5,734 bases of DNA from Phycisphaerales bacterium (GTDB taxonomy: Bacteria > Planctomycetota > Phycisphaerae > Tepidisphaerales > Tepidisphaeraceae). The notes under the pieces are model-generated. The model worked only from the letters and a program-made list of their open reading frames with translations, had not been told where the DNA came from and ran no database searches. The translations under genes were made by a program, and so were the position numbers. Position 1 is the stretch's first letter. Each line of letters begins with the position of its first letter. Positions 1 to 4,776 of the stretch are shown piece after piece. Location of the stretch: contig JAQGHJ010000736.1 in assembly GCA_028288905.1 (NCBI GenBank), positions 1 to 5,734 of the forward strand. Direction: 5' to 3'.

Positions 1-503
1 CCGGTCGCGCCGAAATTGACCGTCGACCCGTTCAGGTTCCAAAAGGAGGGCGTCGCAAGAGTGGTCGCCGAACTGCCGATCGCCAGGGCCGTGCTCGTCC
101 CGGACAGACCGGTCAGGCTCGACACGATTGCCCCGGTCTGGAACGGGGTGGACGCCGTGTTACCGCCGGCCGTGGTGACGGTCGTGAAGTTCACGCCGAC
201 CCCGCTCACGTTGATCGCGCCCGTGAACAGGGCCACGTCGTCGACGGCTCCCTTCGCGGCCGACGCATCGTTCGCGTAGCTGCCTGCGTAGACGCCGCCG
301 GACCAGTTGGCAGCCGTGAACCAGCCGGTGCCGTTGCCCGACGCTCCACCCGTCCACGTCCGAATGGTCCCGGCCCGGGCGGCCGGTGCCGCCCACGCGG
401 CTGTCGCGGCCGCTGCTAACGTCGCGACCCGTCGTCGGGTCGTCGCCCGCCGGCACCCGTCGCCCGCCGTGCCCCACGCTACCCAATGCCTCACCGTATA
501 CAT
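1..503 (-). CDS. Exported beta-rich protein, N-terminal part (3' end beyond the window)
   Basis: A reading frame opens at ATG (complement of 501-503) and stays open to the left edge, giving 167 codons without a stop. A weak AGGA lies about 10 nt upstream of the start. The first 44 residues look like a long signal peptide: a basic stretch (RRATTRRR, residues 18-25), an Ala-rich hydrophobic core (about 26-41) and an A-R-A cleavage site at 42-44. The mature part begins with T-W-T-G-G (48-52) and shortly after reads F-T-A-A-N-W-S-G-G. This opening is known from autotransporter-associated beta-strand and PEP-CTERM/dockerin-type exported proteins of planctomycetes. The rest is rich in Thr, Ser, Gly, Ala and Val with almost no charge, typical of extracellular beta-helix or beta-sandwich segments. 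The C-terminus that would show the anchoring mode is missing, so the exact family is not assignable. The export call is strong; the substrate or role is unknown. Confidence 0.78.
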   Translation of the reverse strand, partial: MYTVRHWVAWGTAGDGCRRATTRRRVATLAAAATAAWAAPAARAGTIRTWTGGASGNGTGWFTAANWSGGVYAGSYANDASAAKGAVDDVALFTGAINVSGVGVNFTTVTTAGGNTASTPFQTGAIVSSLTGLSGTSTALAIGSSATTLATPSFWNLNGSTVNFGAT

Positions 504-560
504 ATTGCCACTATCCTGAAAGCAACTAGCTGAAGAACAGAAGGGAGGCCGGACGCCCCG

Positions 561-595
561 TCAAAGTGCCGAGCAATCTCCGCTCAAAGTTCCGA
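561..595. repeat. Imperfect 12-bp direct repeat
   Basis: TCAAAGTGCCGA (561-572) and TCAAAGTTCCGA (584-595) differ at one base and start 23 bp apart, roughly two helical turns. They lie 58 to 92 bp upstream of the minus-strand start at 503, so a regulator site is conceivable. Chance or a fragment of a dispersed genomic repeat is equally possible. Confidence 0.35.
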
Positions 596-824
596 ACCGC
601 GGTCGGCATCGCCGGTCGGCGTCGTTATTGGGGGCAAAGGCGGCAACCCGGCCCCCGGCTACGCCCAAGCTCGGCATTTGGCGTGGCTGACGGTTCACCC
701 GGCACTTCTGCCGCTTAACCGGGTCGTTGCCGGCCCGCCGGAGGCACCACAGAAATCTCTGGCGGCACTCCGCGACGTTATCCGCTAGTCCCCGTCCGCA
801 CCCTCGGCCGTAGCACGTCCTCGC

Positions 825-840
825 GGCGAGCCGCCTCGCC
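825..840 (-). terminator. Possible terminator hairpin after the first pseudopilin gene
   Basis: GGCGAG (825-830) and CTCGCC (835-840) form a perfect 6-bp stem with a 4-nt loop, 8 nt after the TGA stop of the gene at 849-1679. There is no T-tract after it on the minus strand, so it is not a canonical intrinsic terminator. It may instead protect the 3' end of the mRNA. Confidence 0.3.
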
Positions 841-848
841 ACACACGC

Positions 849-1679
849 TCACGGGTCCACCACGTTGTCGGACAGGCTCCGGTACTCGACGTGGCTGTCG
901 AAGAACACGTAGTTCCGCCCGGCGTTCTTCCCGCCGGCGTGGGACGTGTTCCAGATCCGGCCCTCGAACGGGGCCGTCGTGCTGTCGTCGACCAGCCCGA
1001 ACGTCGCCGTCGCCGACGTCGGGAGGATGCGGGAGTCGACGTCGCTGAGCATCCAGATTTCGGTGACCGGGAGCTTCACGTCGACCGAGCTCACGCTCGC
1101 CCCGTAGACCTGGTTGATCCGCTTCGGCTTCTTGTTCGCGGCCACCGTGGTGGTGCCCCAGTACCCGAAGTTGTAGGCCGGGCGGTTCGTCGACTGGTTG
1201 TTCACCTTGTACCCGTACCCCACCACCTTGCCGGCGTACGTGCCGGAGATCGGGGTGGCCGTCTCCCGCATCTCGCGGGCGGACGGGCAGACCCAGACGT
1301 CCCGGGAGTTCCCCAGGAACGGGGCGAGGAACCGCTGGTTCGAGATCGTCCGGTCGGCGTCGGCCGCCGTCAGCACCGGCGTCTGCCCGGGGAAGTCGAC
1401 CGCGTACGGGTCGAGCGCGACCGGCCACACCGCCCCGGGCAGCGACCGGTACTGCCCCTCGTACATGATGACCGCCGTCGCCACCTGCCGAAGGTTGCTC
1501 CCGCACTGGGTCCGCCGGGCCTGCTCCTGTGCCCGGGCCAGCGACGGCAGCAGGATGCTGACGAGGACCGCGATGACGCCGATGACCACCAGCAGTTCGA
1601 CGAGCGTGAAGCCCGCGGCTGCGGGTCGGCGGCGGGCAGCGTTCTCCGGAGCAATTATCGCGACCATAGCAGTAGGCAC
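849..1679 (-). CDS. Prepilin-like protein (pseudopilin), tandem paralogue A
   Basis: Encodes a 276-residue pseudopilin-like protein. Residues 1-23 are a short basic leader (RRR at 16-18) ending in Gly23. F-T-L-V-E-L-L follows, the class III signal cut by prepilin peptidase between Gly23 and Phe24, with the conserved Glu at +5 (Glu28). A single hydrophobic helix spans about 24-47, then R-R-T-Q-C-G-S-N-L-R-Q, the junction typical of planctomycete pseudopilins. The globular part has W-V-C-P-S and ends in a pattern like the prepilin-associated H-X9-DG motif but longer, H247-X13-D261-S262, with Ser for the usual Gly. The product should sit in the inner membrane or be assembled into a type II secretion or type IV pilus-like fibre. 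The listed start is GTG; ATG at 1665-1667 (four codons later) is equally possible, and neither has a clear Shine-Dalgarno. By eye more than half of its residues match the next gene upstream (1982-2830), so the pair is a duplication. Confidence 0.9.
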   Translation of the reverse strand: MPTAMVAIIAPENAARRRPAAAGFTLVELLVVIGVIAVLVSILLPSLARAQEQARRTQCGSNLRQVATAVIMYEGQYRSLPGAVWPVALDPYAVDFPGQTPVLTAADADRTISNQRFLAPFLGNSRDVWVCPSAREMRETATPISGTYAGKVVGYGYKVNNQSTNRPAYNFGYWGTTTVAANKKPKRINQVYGASVSSVDVKLPVTEIWMLSDVDSRILPTSATATFGLVDDSTTAPFEGRIWNTSHAGGKNAGRNYVFFDSHVEYRSLSDNVVDP

Positions 1680-1716
1680 CAGTCTAGTTGTAAGGGTGAG
1701 TCGGTTCGTAGCGGGT

Positions 1717-1735
1717 GGCGGGCCACCGGCCCGCC
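1717..1735. other. Perfect 8-bp hairpin in the leader of pseudopilin gene A
   Basis: GGCGGGCC (1717-1724) and GGCCCGCC (1728-1735) are perfect reverse complements around a 3-nt loop. On the minus strand this lies about 40 nt before the start of the gene at 849-1679, so it may be a 5'-UTR structure, or the end of readthrough from the upstream paralogue. No T-tract follows it on the minus strand. Confidence 0.35.
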
Positions 1736-1832
1736 GGCCGCGTCGCGGGGGCAGCGGGTTTCCCCCGTCCCCTTAATGCGGCACGTCCAGGGCCACGCAA
1801 TCATCGATGCGCAGCGAGTGGGCAACTTCACG

Positions 1833-1885
1833 GCCTCGGCGGGGCGTGTGGGGCACCTTCGCAACGAAGGTGCCGGGGCCGAGGC
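1833..1885 (-). terminator. Nested hairpin between the pseudopilin genes, possible terminator of paralogue B
   Basis: The inner stem is perfect over 10 bp: GGCACCTTCG (1852-1861) and CGAAGGTGCC (1865-1874), with a CAA loop. An outer 8-bp stem, GCCTCGGC (1833-1840) with GCCGAGGC (1878-1885), encloses it with an 11-nt bulge on one side and 3 nt on the other. It lies about 100 nt after the stop of the gene at 1982-2830, so termination or 3'-end stabilisation of that transcript is the simplest reading. There is no T-tract. The same bases can be read on the minus strand as part of a frame ending at 1773, which I do not accept as a gene. Confidence 0.4.
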
Positions 1886-1910
1886 AGTTATAGATTCGGA
1901 CGGGGCGTGT
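1840..1910. repeat. Short exact direct repeat flanking the hairpin
   Basis: CGGGGCGTGT occurs at 1840-1849 and again at 1901-1910. One copy is in the bulge of the nested hairpin and the other lies just outside it. Ten bases in GC-rich DNA can recur by chance; recorded because it brackets a strong structure. Confidence 0.25.
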
Positions 1911-1951
1911 AAGCGGCTGGTGGGCCGACCGTCGCCGGACCGGGCCCGCGC

Positions 1952-1966
1952 CGGCGGTGGCCGCCG
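1952..1966 (-). other. Small GC hairpin just after the stop of pseudopilin gene B
   Basis: CGGCGG (1952-1957), loop TGG, CCGCCG (1961-1966). It begins about 16 nt downstream of the TGA at 1982-1984. It is weak evidence for a terminator because no T-run follows and such stems are frequent in DNA of this composition. Confidence 0.2.
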
Positions 1967-1981
1967 CCGCGGGCAGGCCGA

Positions 1982-2830
1982 TCAGGCCGGGTCGAGCACG
2001 GGGTCGGACAGGCTGTGGTACTCGGCGTGCCCGTCGAAGAACACGTAGTTCCGGCCCGGCATCGTCTTGCCGGTGTGGGCCGGTTGCCAAATGCGGTCGC
2101 CGAACGACGTGGCCGTCGCGTCCAGCCCGAAGTTGTTCGTGATCCCGCTCGGCAGGTTGCGGGAGTCGACGTCGCTGAACATCCAGACCTCGGTGATCCC
2201 GAGCCGCCGCGGGGTCACCCCGTCGGCCTCGTACATGCCCATGACCTGCGTGATCCGCTTCGGCTTCGGCTCGATCGTCGTCCCGCTGTTCCAGTTCCCG
2301 AAGAAGTACTTCGGGAAGTTGCTCGGCTGGTTGTTCACCCGGTACCCGTACCCGAGGATCTTCCCCTTGTACGTCGACGTGCTCGACGACGGGGTGGCCG
2401 ACTCCCGCATCTCCGTCCCGGCCGGGCAAAACCAGACGTTCCGGGTGTTCCCCAGGTACGGCGGCAGGAACGCGTCGTTCGAGATCATCTTGGCTTGGTC
2501 GGCGGCGCTGAGCACGCTGGCCGCCCCGCCCGGCGGGTTCACGGTCCACGGGTCGAGCACGACCGGGTACACCATTCCGGGCAGAGACTTGTGCTGCCCG
2601 TCGTACATGATGACCGCCGTGGCGAGCTGCCGCAGGTTGCTGGCGCACTGGGTCCGGCGGGCCTGCTCCCGAGCGCGGTTCAGGCTCGGCAGCAGGATGC
2701 TGATGAGCACCGCGATGATGCCGATGACTACGAGCAGCTCAACCAGCGTGAACCCGCCGGCCGATCGGCGGGCGACGCGAGTGCGGGTGACGGGACGGCG
2801 GGCGGCGATGTGCGATGTGTGCGAATCCAC
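1982..2830 (-). CDS. Prepilin-like protein (pseudopilin), tandem paralogue B
   Basis: Encodes a 282-residue pseudopilin-like protein. A long, Arg-rich leader (residues 1-26) ends in Gly26 before F-T-L-V-E-L-L, with Glu31 at +5, so prepilin peptidase should cut after Gly26. A membrane helix covers about 27-50, followed by [11 protein letters not shown] (58-68). Further shared landmarks with paralogue A are I-S-N near the middle, W-F-C-P, G-Y-G-Y-(R/K)-V-N-N-Q, K-P-K-R-I, S-D-V-D-S-R and R-N-Y-V-F-F-D. The C-terminus carries H252-X13-D266-G267-H, a variant of the prepilin-associated H-X9-DG signature with four extra residues. The start is GTG (2828-2830) with GGAG 9 nt upstream, a good Shine-Dalgarno. 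About 300 bp with hairpins separate it from paralogue A, so the two may be separately transcribed or differentially expressed. Likely role: minor pilin or pseudopilin of a secretion or pilus machine; the specific partner is unknown. Confidence 0.92.
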   Translation of the reverse strand: MDSHTSHIAARRPVTRTRVARRSAGGFTLVELLVVIGIIAVLISILLPSLNRAREQARRTQCASNLRQLATAVIMYDGQHKSLPGMVYPVVLDPWTVNPPGGAASVLSAADQAKMISNDAFLPPYLGNTRNVWFCPAGTEMRESATPSSSTSTYKGKILGYGYRVNNQPSNFPKYFFGNWNSGTTIEPKPKRITQVMGMYEADGVTPRRLGITEVWMFSDVDSRNLPSGITNNFGLDATATSFGDRIWQPAHTGKTMPGRNYVFFDGHAEYHSLSDPVLDPA

Positions 2831-2836
2831 TGAGCG

Positions 2837-2848
2837 AGTCTCCGTGCA
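2837..2848 (-). promoter_or_regulatory. Ribosome binding site deciding the GTG start of pseudopilin B
   Basis: On the minus strand, GGAG (within CACGGAGAC) lies 9 nt before the GTG at 2830-2828. This supports the GTG start although no in-frame ATG gives a comparable leader. The sequence just upstream also contains an out-of-frame ATG, which is not needed to explain the gene. Confidence 0.5.
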
Positions 2849-3330
2849 TGTCCGGCGGGACCCTCATCCCGGTCGGACGGTCTGCGAACACCTCGGTTAA
2901 GGTCCTGCTCCGCACCGCCGACCCGATCGCGGGCCAGGGTCCTGTTGTCCTTGATCGTCTCGTCACAGATCCGAGGGCGGCGACCCGACGGCCGGTCCCT
3001 CGCGGGGCGCGGTCTCGGCCGCTGGCAGGGCTCGGGAATCGCGCCGCGCATCATGCGGCCTGCGGCCCATTGTGAGTCGGTGGGGCCGCGTCGAAGCGAG
3101 CCGAAAGCCAACGCGGGTTGACCGCCTGTACCTCGACCCGACCGCGTTCATATCGTTTAAAAGGCTGCCCCTTGGGACCTGACTCCGACGGTACGCGAGC
3201 TCCCGCTCGGCGGTTCGCAGTCAACACGGGTATTCTTGGGCTCGCTCGGAAACCGGTCCGAGACTGAAGTCGCCGACGGTCTCACAAGCGGCCCCACGGC
3301 AGCCCGAAAGCTTGGTCGCAGGCACCCGCA

Positions 3331-3356
3331 ATGCCACCAGCGATCGCTGATGGCAT
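3331..3356. repeat. 26-bp near-perfect palindrome centred on GCGATCGC
   Basis: The core CAGCGATCGCTG (3338-3349) is a perfect 12-bp palindrome. Flanking ATGCCA (3331-3336) and TGGCAT (3351-3356) are also complementary, so 12 of 13 base pairs match; only the pair 3337/3350 fails. It has no loop, which favours a dimeric protein-binding site over an RNA hairpin. It contains the octamer GCGATCGC. It lies about 320 bp upstream of the ATG at 3653, the first possible ybeY start. Confidence 0.5.
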
Positions 3357-3796
3357 CCGTGAGCCAGCGATAGCCCAAGCGATCGTCGCAGAAGCAACCA
3401 TCAACGAGGGCGCCCGGCCTACGGTGAGATTTCGCGATGCGTTGTGCCGGCTCGCGGCTGTTGCCAGCCACAGTCCCCACCGAAATGAGCGCGTCGGAAC
3501 GGACGAATGTATACAGGGATACCGACTTGCCTCGTGCGGTCAACGGGCTATAAAGCGCCACCGTCGCTATAGCCACCGCAGTTGCGCCCCTCGCTTTTCT
3601 AAAACACTTTGTTTCCCGCCGTGACCTTCAATGCTGGCTGGACGGGTCCGAGATGGGTTACGACTTGCGCGTTTCGCTTCCTGCACAAGGGGCCGTCCTT
3701 TTCGCCGCAGGACCGCCCGCGCACCGCGGCCCCGTCGCCGCACTTCGGGCCGCCGGACGTCGCGGCCACCTGCGCGAACTCGTAACATCAGCTCCC

Positions 3797-4369
3797 GTGT
3801 CCGACCGCTCGCCCAAGCCTAAATTCAAGCCCAAGCCTGCCGCCCGGCCGTTCGACCTGACGATCACGGCCGCAGCCGGGAAGCCGCTCGTTTCGTACCT
3901 GCGGCGGCACCTGACGGCCGCCCACGCGGTGCTCCGGCCGCCGCTGGCGGAGCTGTCGGTCGCGCTGGTCGGTGACGCGGCGATGGCCGGCCTGCACGAG
4001 CGGTTCATGGGGATCCCCGGGCCGACGGACGTGCTGACGTTCCCGCTGGACGCCGACGCCCGCGGCCGGGTGACGGCCGGCGAGGTGGTCGTGTGCGTGC
4101 CGGAGGCCCGGCGGCGGAGCCGGGCGGAAGGAACCACCGTCGAGCGTGAGGTGCTCCTGTACGCCCTGCACGGCATGCTGCACCTGAGCGGGTACGACGA
4201 CCTGACCCCGGCCGACTACTCCCGCATGCACCGGGCCGAGGATCGGGTTCTGACGCGGATCGGCGTCGGGGCGGTGTTCGCGGGCCCGGCCGGGGCGGCA
4301 GCGTTTGCGGACAAGGCGGGGAAGCGGGCGGTGAAGCCACGGGCGGGCGGCGGACGACCGAGGTCGTAG
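3797..4369 (+). CDS. ybeY: Endoribonuclease YbeY (rRNA maturation factor)
   Basis: YbeY is a metal-dependent single-strand endoribonuclease needed for 16S rRNA 3'-end maturation and ribosome quality control in the cytoplasm. From the chosen start the protein has 190 residues. Family landmarks are P-T-D-V-L-T-F-P-L-D (76-85), the beta strand G-E-V-V-V-C (95-100) and the metal site H-G-M-L-H-L-S-G-Y-D-D (125-135). The usual motif ends in His (H-x3-H-x5-H); here the third ligand position is Asp135. N-terminal residues 5-16 are Lys/Pro-rich, and a Gly/Ala/Lys/Arg-rich tail (about 163-190) extends past the usual end. I chose GTG at 3797 because family homology begins near F-D-L at 19-21 and the 48 codons before it, back to ATG 3653, have poorer GC3 and no conserved features. 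No clear Shine-Dalgarno precedes either start, so 3653-4369 (238 residues) remains possible. A CorC-like gene follows on the same strand, a common pairing in bacteria. Confidence 0.93.
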   Translation: MSDRSPKPKFKPKPAARPFDLTITAAAGKPLVSYLRRHLTAAHAVLRPPLAELSVALVGDAAMAGLHERFMGIPGPTDVLTFPLDADARGRVTAGEVVVCVPEARRRSRAEGTTVEREVLLYALHGMLHLSGYDDLTPADYSRMHRAEDRVLTRIGVGAVFAGPAGAAAFADKAGKRAVKPRAGGGRPRS

Positions 4370-4563
4370 CCGGACGTCGAGGCACCCGCTGCTAGCCGTC
4401 CCGGCCGTAGCTCTTATCCCCTCTCACGACACATCGGGAGTGGGAGCCGGAGCGGGCTCGGCCTATCGGATCGGGCACAACTCTCGCAGTCTTCGCAGAC
4501 TTCTTCCCGACTTCTTTCTGCCCCTGCCGGCTTTCCGGACTGCCGGCCGGCGACGCGGCGGCG

Positions 4564-4569
4564 TACAAT
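4564..4569 (+). promoter_or_regulatory. Possible -10 box (TACAAT) for the CorC-like gene
   Basis: TACAAT, one mismatch from TATAAT, stands out in very GC-rich DNA about 210 bp before the ATG at 4777. No good -35 is seen at 16-18 bp upstream (TGCCGG is there). If used, the transcript would have a leader of roughly 200 nt containing the hairpin at 4689-4713. Confidence 0.3.
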
Positions 4570-4688
4570 CCGGGCCACCGGTGGGGCGGGACACGCGCTC
4601 CGACCCGCCGGCCACAGCGATGAACGACAACCTGCGACGCACCCGCCTCCGCCCCCCGCGGACCTCGACCGGCCCTTCCCAGCCCCGA

Positions 4689-4713
4689 CCGCCCGGCCCG
4701 CCCCACCGGGCGG
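4689..4713 (+). other. 8-bp hairpin in the leader of the CorC-like gene
   Basis: CCGCCCGG (4689-4696) and CCGGGCGG (4706-4713) are perfect reverse complements around a 9-nt C-rich loop, 63 nt before the ATG at 4777. In a transcript from the upstream promoter it would be a stable 5'-UTR stem-loop. No U-run follows, so it is not a standard terminator. Confidence 0.35.
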
Positions 4714-4776
4714 CCGGCCGTCCCGCCTCGACTGAGCCTTGGCCGGCCGGCCTCGCCCCCACGGGGGGCCGCTGAC

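Larger units (their letters stand above)
504..848. other. Intergenic region without a convincing gene
   Basis: About 345 bp separate the start of the exported-protein gene from the stop of the first pseudopilin gene; all flanking genes are on the minus strand. An open frame exists on the minus strand (561-842, 93 codons), but it is Arg- and Cys-rich and resembles no family I know, so I do not call it. The region has a hairpin just downstream of the pseudopilin stop (825-840) and a 12-bp imperfect direct repeat (561-572 and 584-595). It should also hold the promoter of the exported-protein gene, but I cannot see a clear -35/-10 pair. Confidence 0.5.
2831..3796. other. Long intergenic region between divergent genes
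   Basis: Nearly 1 kb without a convincing gene lies between the pseudopilin start (minus strand) and the chosen ybeY start (plus strand), so it should hold promoters in both directions. The left part (to about 3150) is as GC-rich as the genes. The part from about 3160 to 3640 drops to roughly 57-60% GC by hand count of sample lines, against about 80% in a sample line of ybeY. Overlapping opposed frames of 139 codons (3157-3576 minus) and 97 codons (3331-3624 plus) exist here, but both have mixed third-base usage, no Shine-Dalgarno and no recognisable motif. The main structure is a 26-bp palindrome at 3331-3356. The lower GC could mark a decayed gene, acquired DNA or simply a regulatory spacer. 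Confidence 0.5.
4370..4776. other. GC-rich leader between ybeY and the CorC-like gene
   Basis: These 407 bp lack a convincing gene. An open frame (4440-4775, with an inner ATG at 4620 giving 51 codons) ends in TGA one base before the CorC start, but its product is Pro/Arg-rich low-complexity sequence without a Shine-Dalgarno. The gap holds a possible -10 box (4564-4569), a strong hairpin (4689-4713) and two GGCCGGCC octamers. I see no intrinsic terminator after ybeY. Confidence 0.5.

Noticed and set aside
160..486. 108-codon minus-strand frame
   Set aside because: It overlaps the exported-protein frame (1-503), which has a signal peptide and a recognisable W-T-G-G opening. This frame is an Arg/Gly-rich shadow.
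561..842. 93-codon minus-strand frame right after pseudopilin A
   Set aside because: It is Arg- and Cys-rich with no motif and no Shine-Dalgarno. I could not link it to a family, though a dispersed-repeat origin is possible.
1773..1930. Protein-like minus-strand frame between the pseudopilins, ending at 1773
   Set aside because: The last 40 or so residues look somewhat natural, but the frame has no own start, runs on from a shadow of pseudopilin B and its bases are explained by the nested hairpin.
891..2048. 385-codon plus-strand frame
   Set aside because: It is antisense to both pseudopilin genes, with Arg/Val/Pro-rich low-complexity content typical of shadow frames in GC-rich DNA.
3190..3235. 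Possible tRNA T-arm (GGTTCGCAGTC)
   Set aside because: The flanking bases do not pair into a 5-bp T-stem and no anticodon or acceptor stem is visible.
3157..3576. 139-codon minus-strand frame
   Set aside because: Third-base usage is mixed, unlike the neighbouring genes. There is no Shine-Dalgarno and no recognisable motif, and it includes the palindrome at 3331-3356.
3331..3624. 97-codon plus-strand frame
   Set aside because: It is opposed to the previous frame, starts inside the palindrome and has no family resemblance.
4620..4775. 51-codon frame ending one base before the CorC-like start
   Set aside because: The Pro/Arg-rich product has no motif and no Shine-Dalgarno. The near-overlap with the next ATG is suggestive but not enough.
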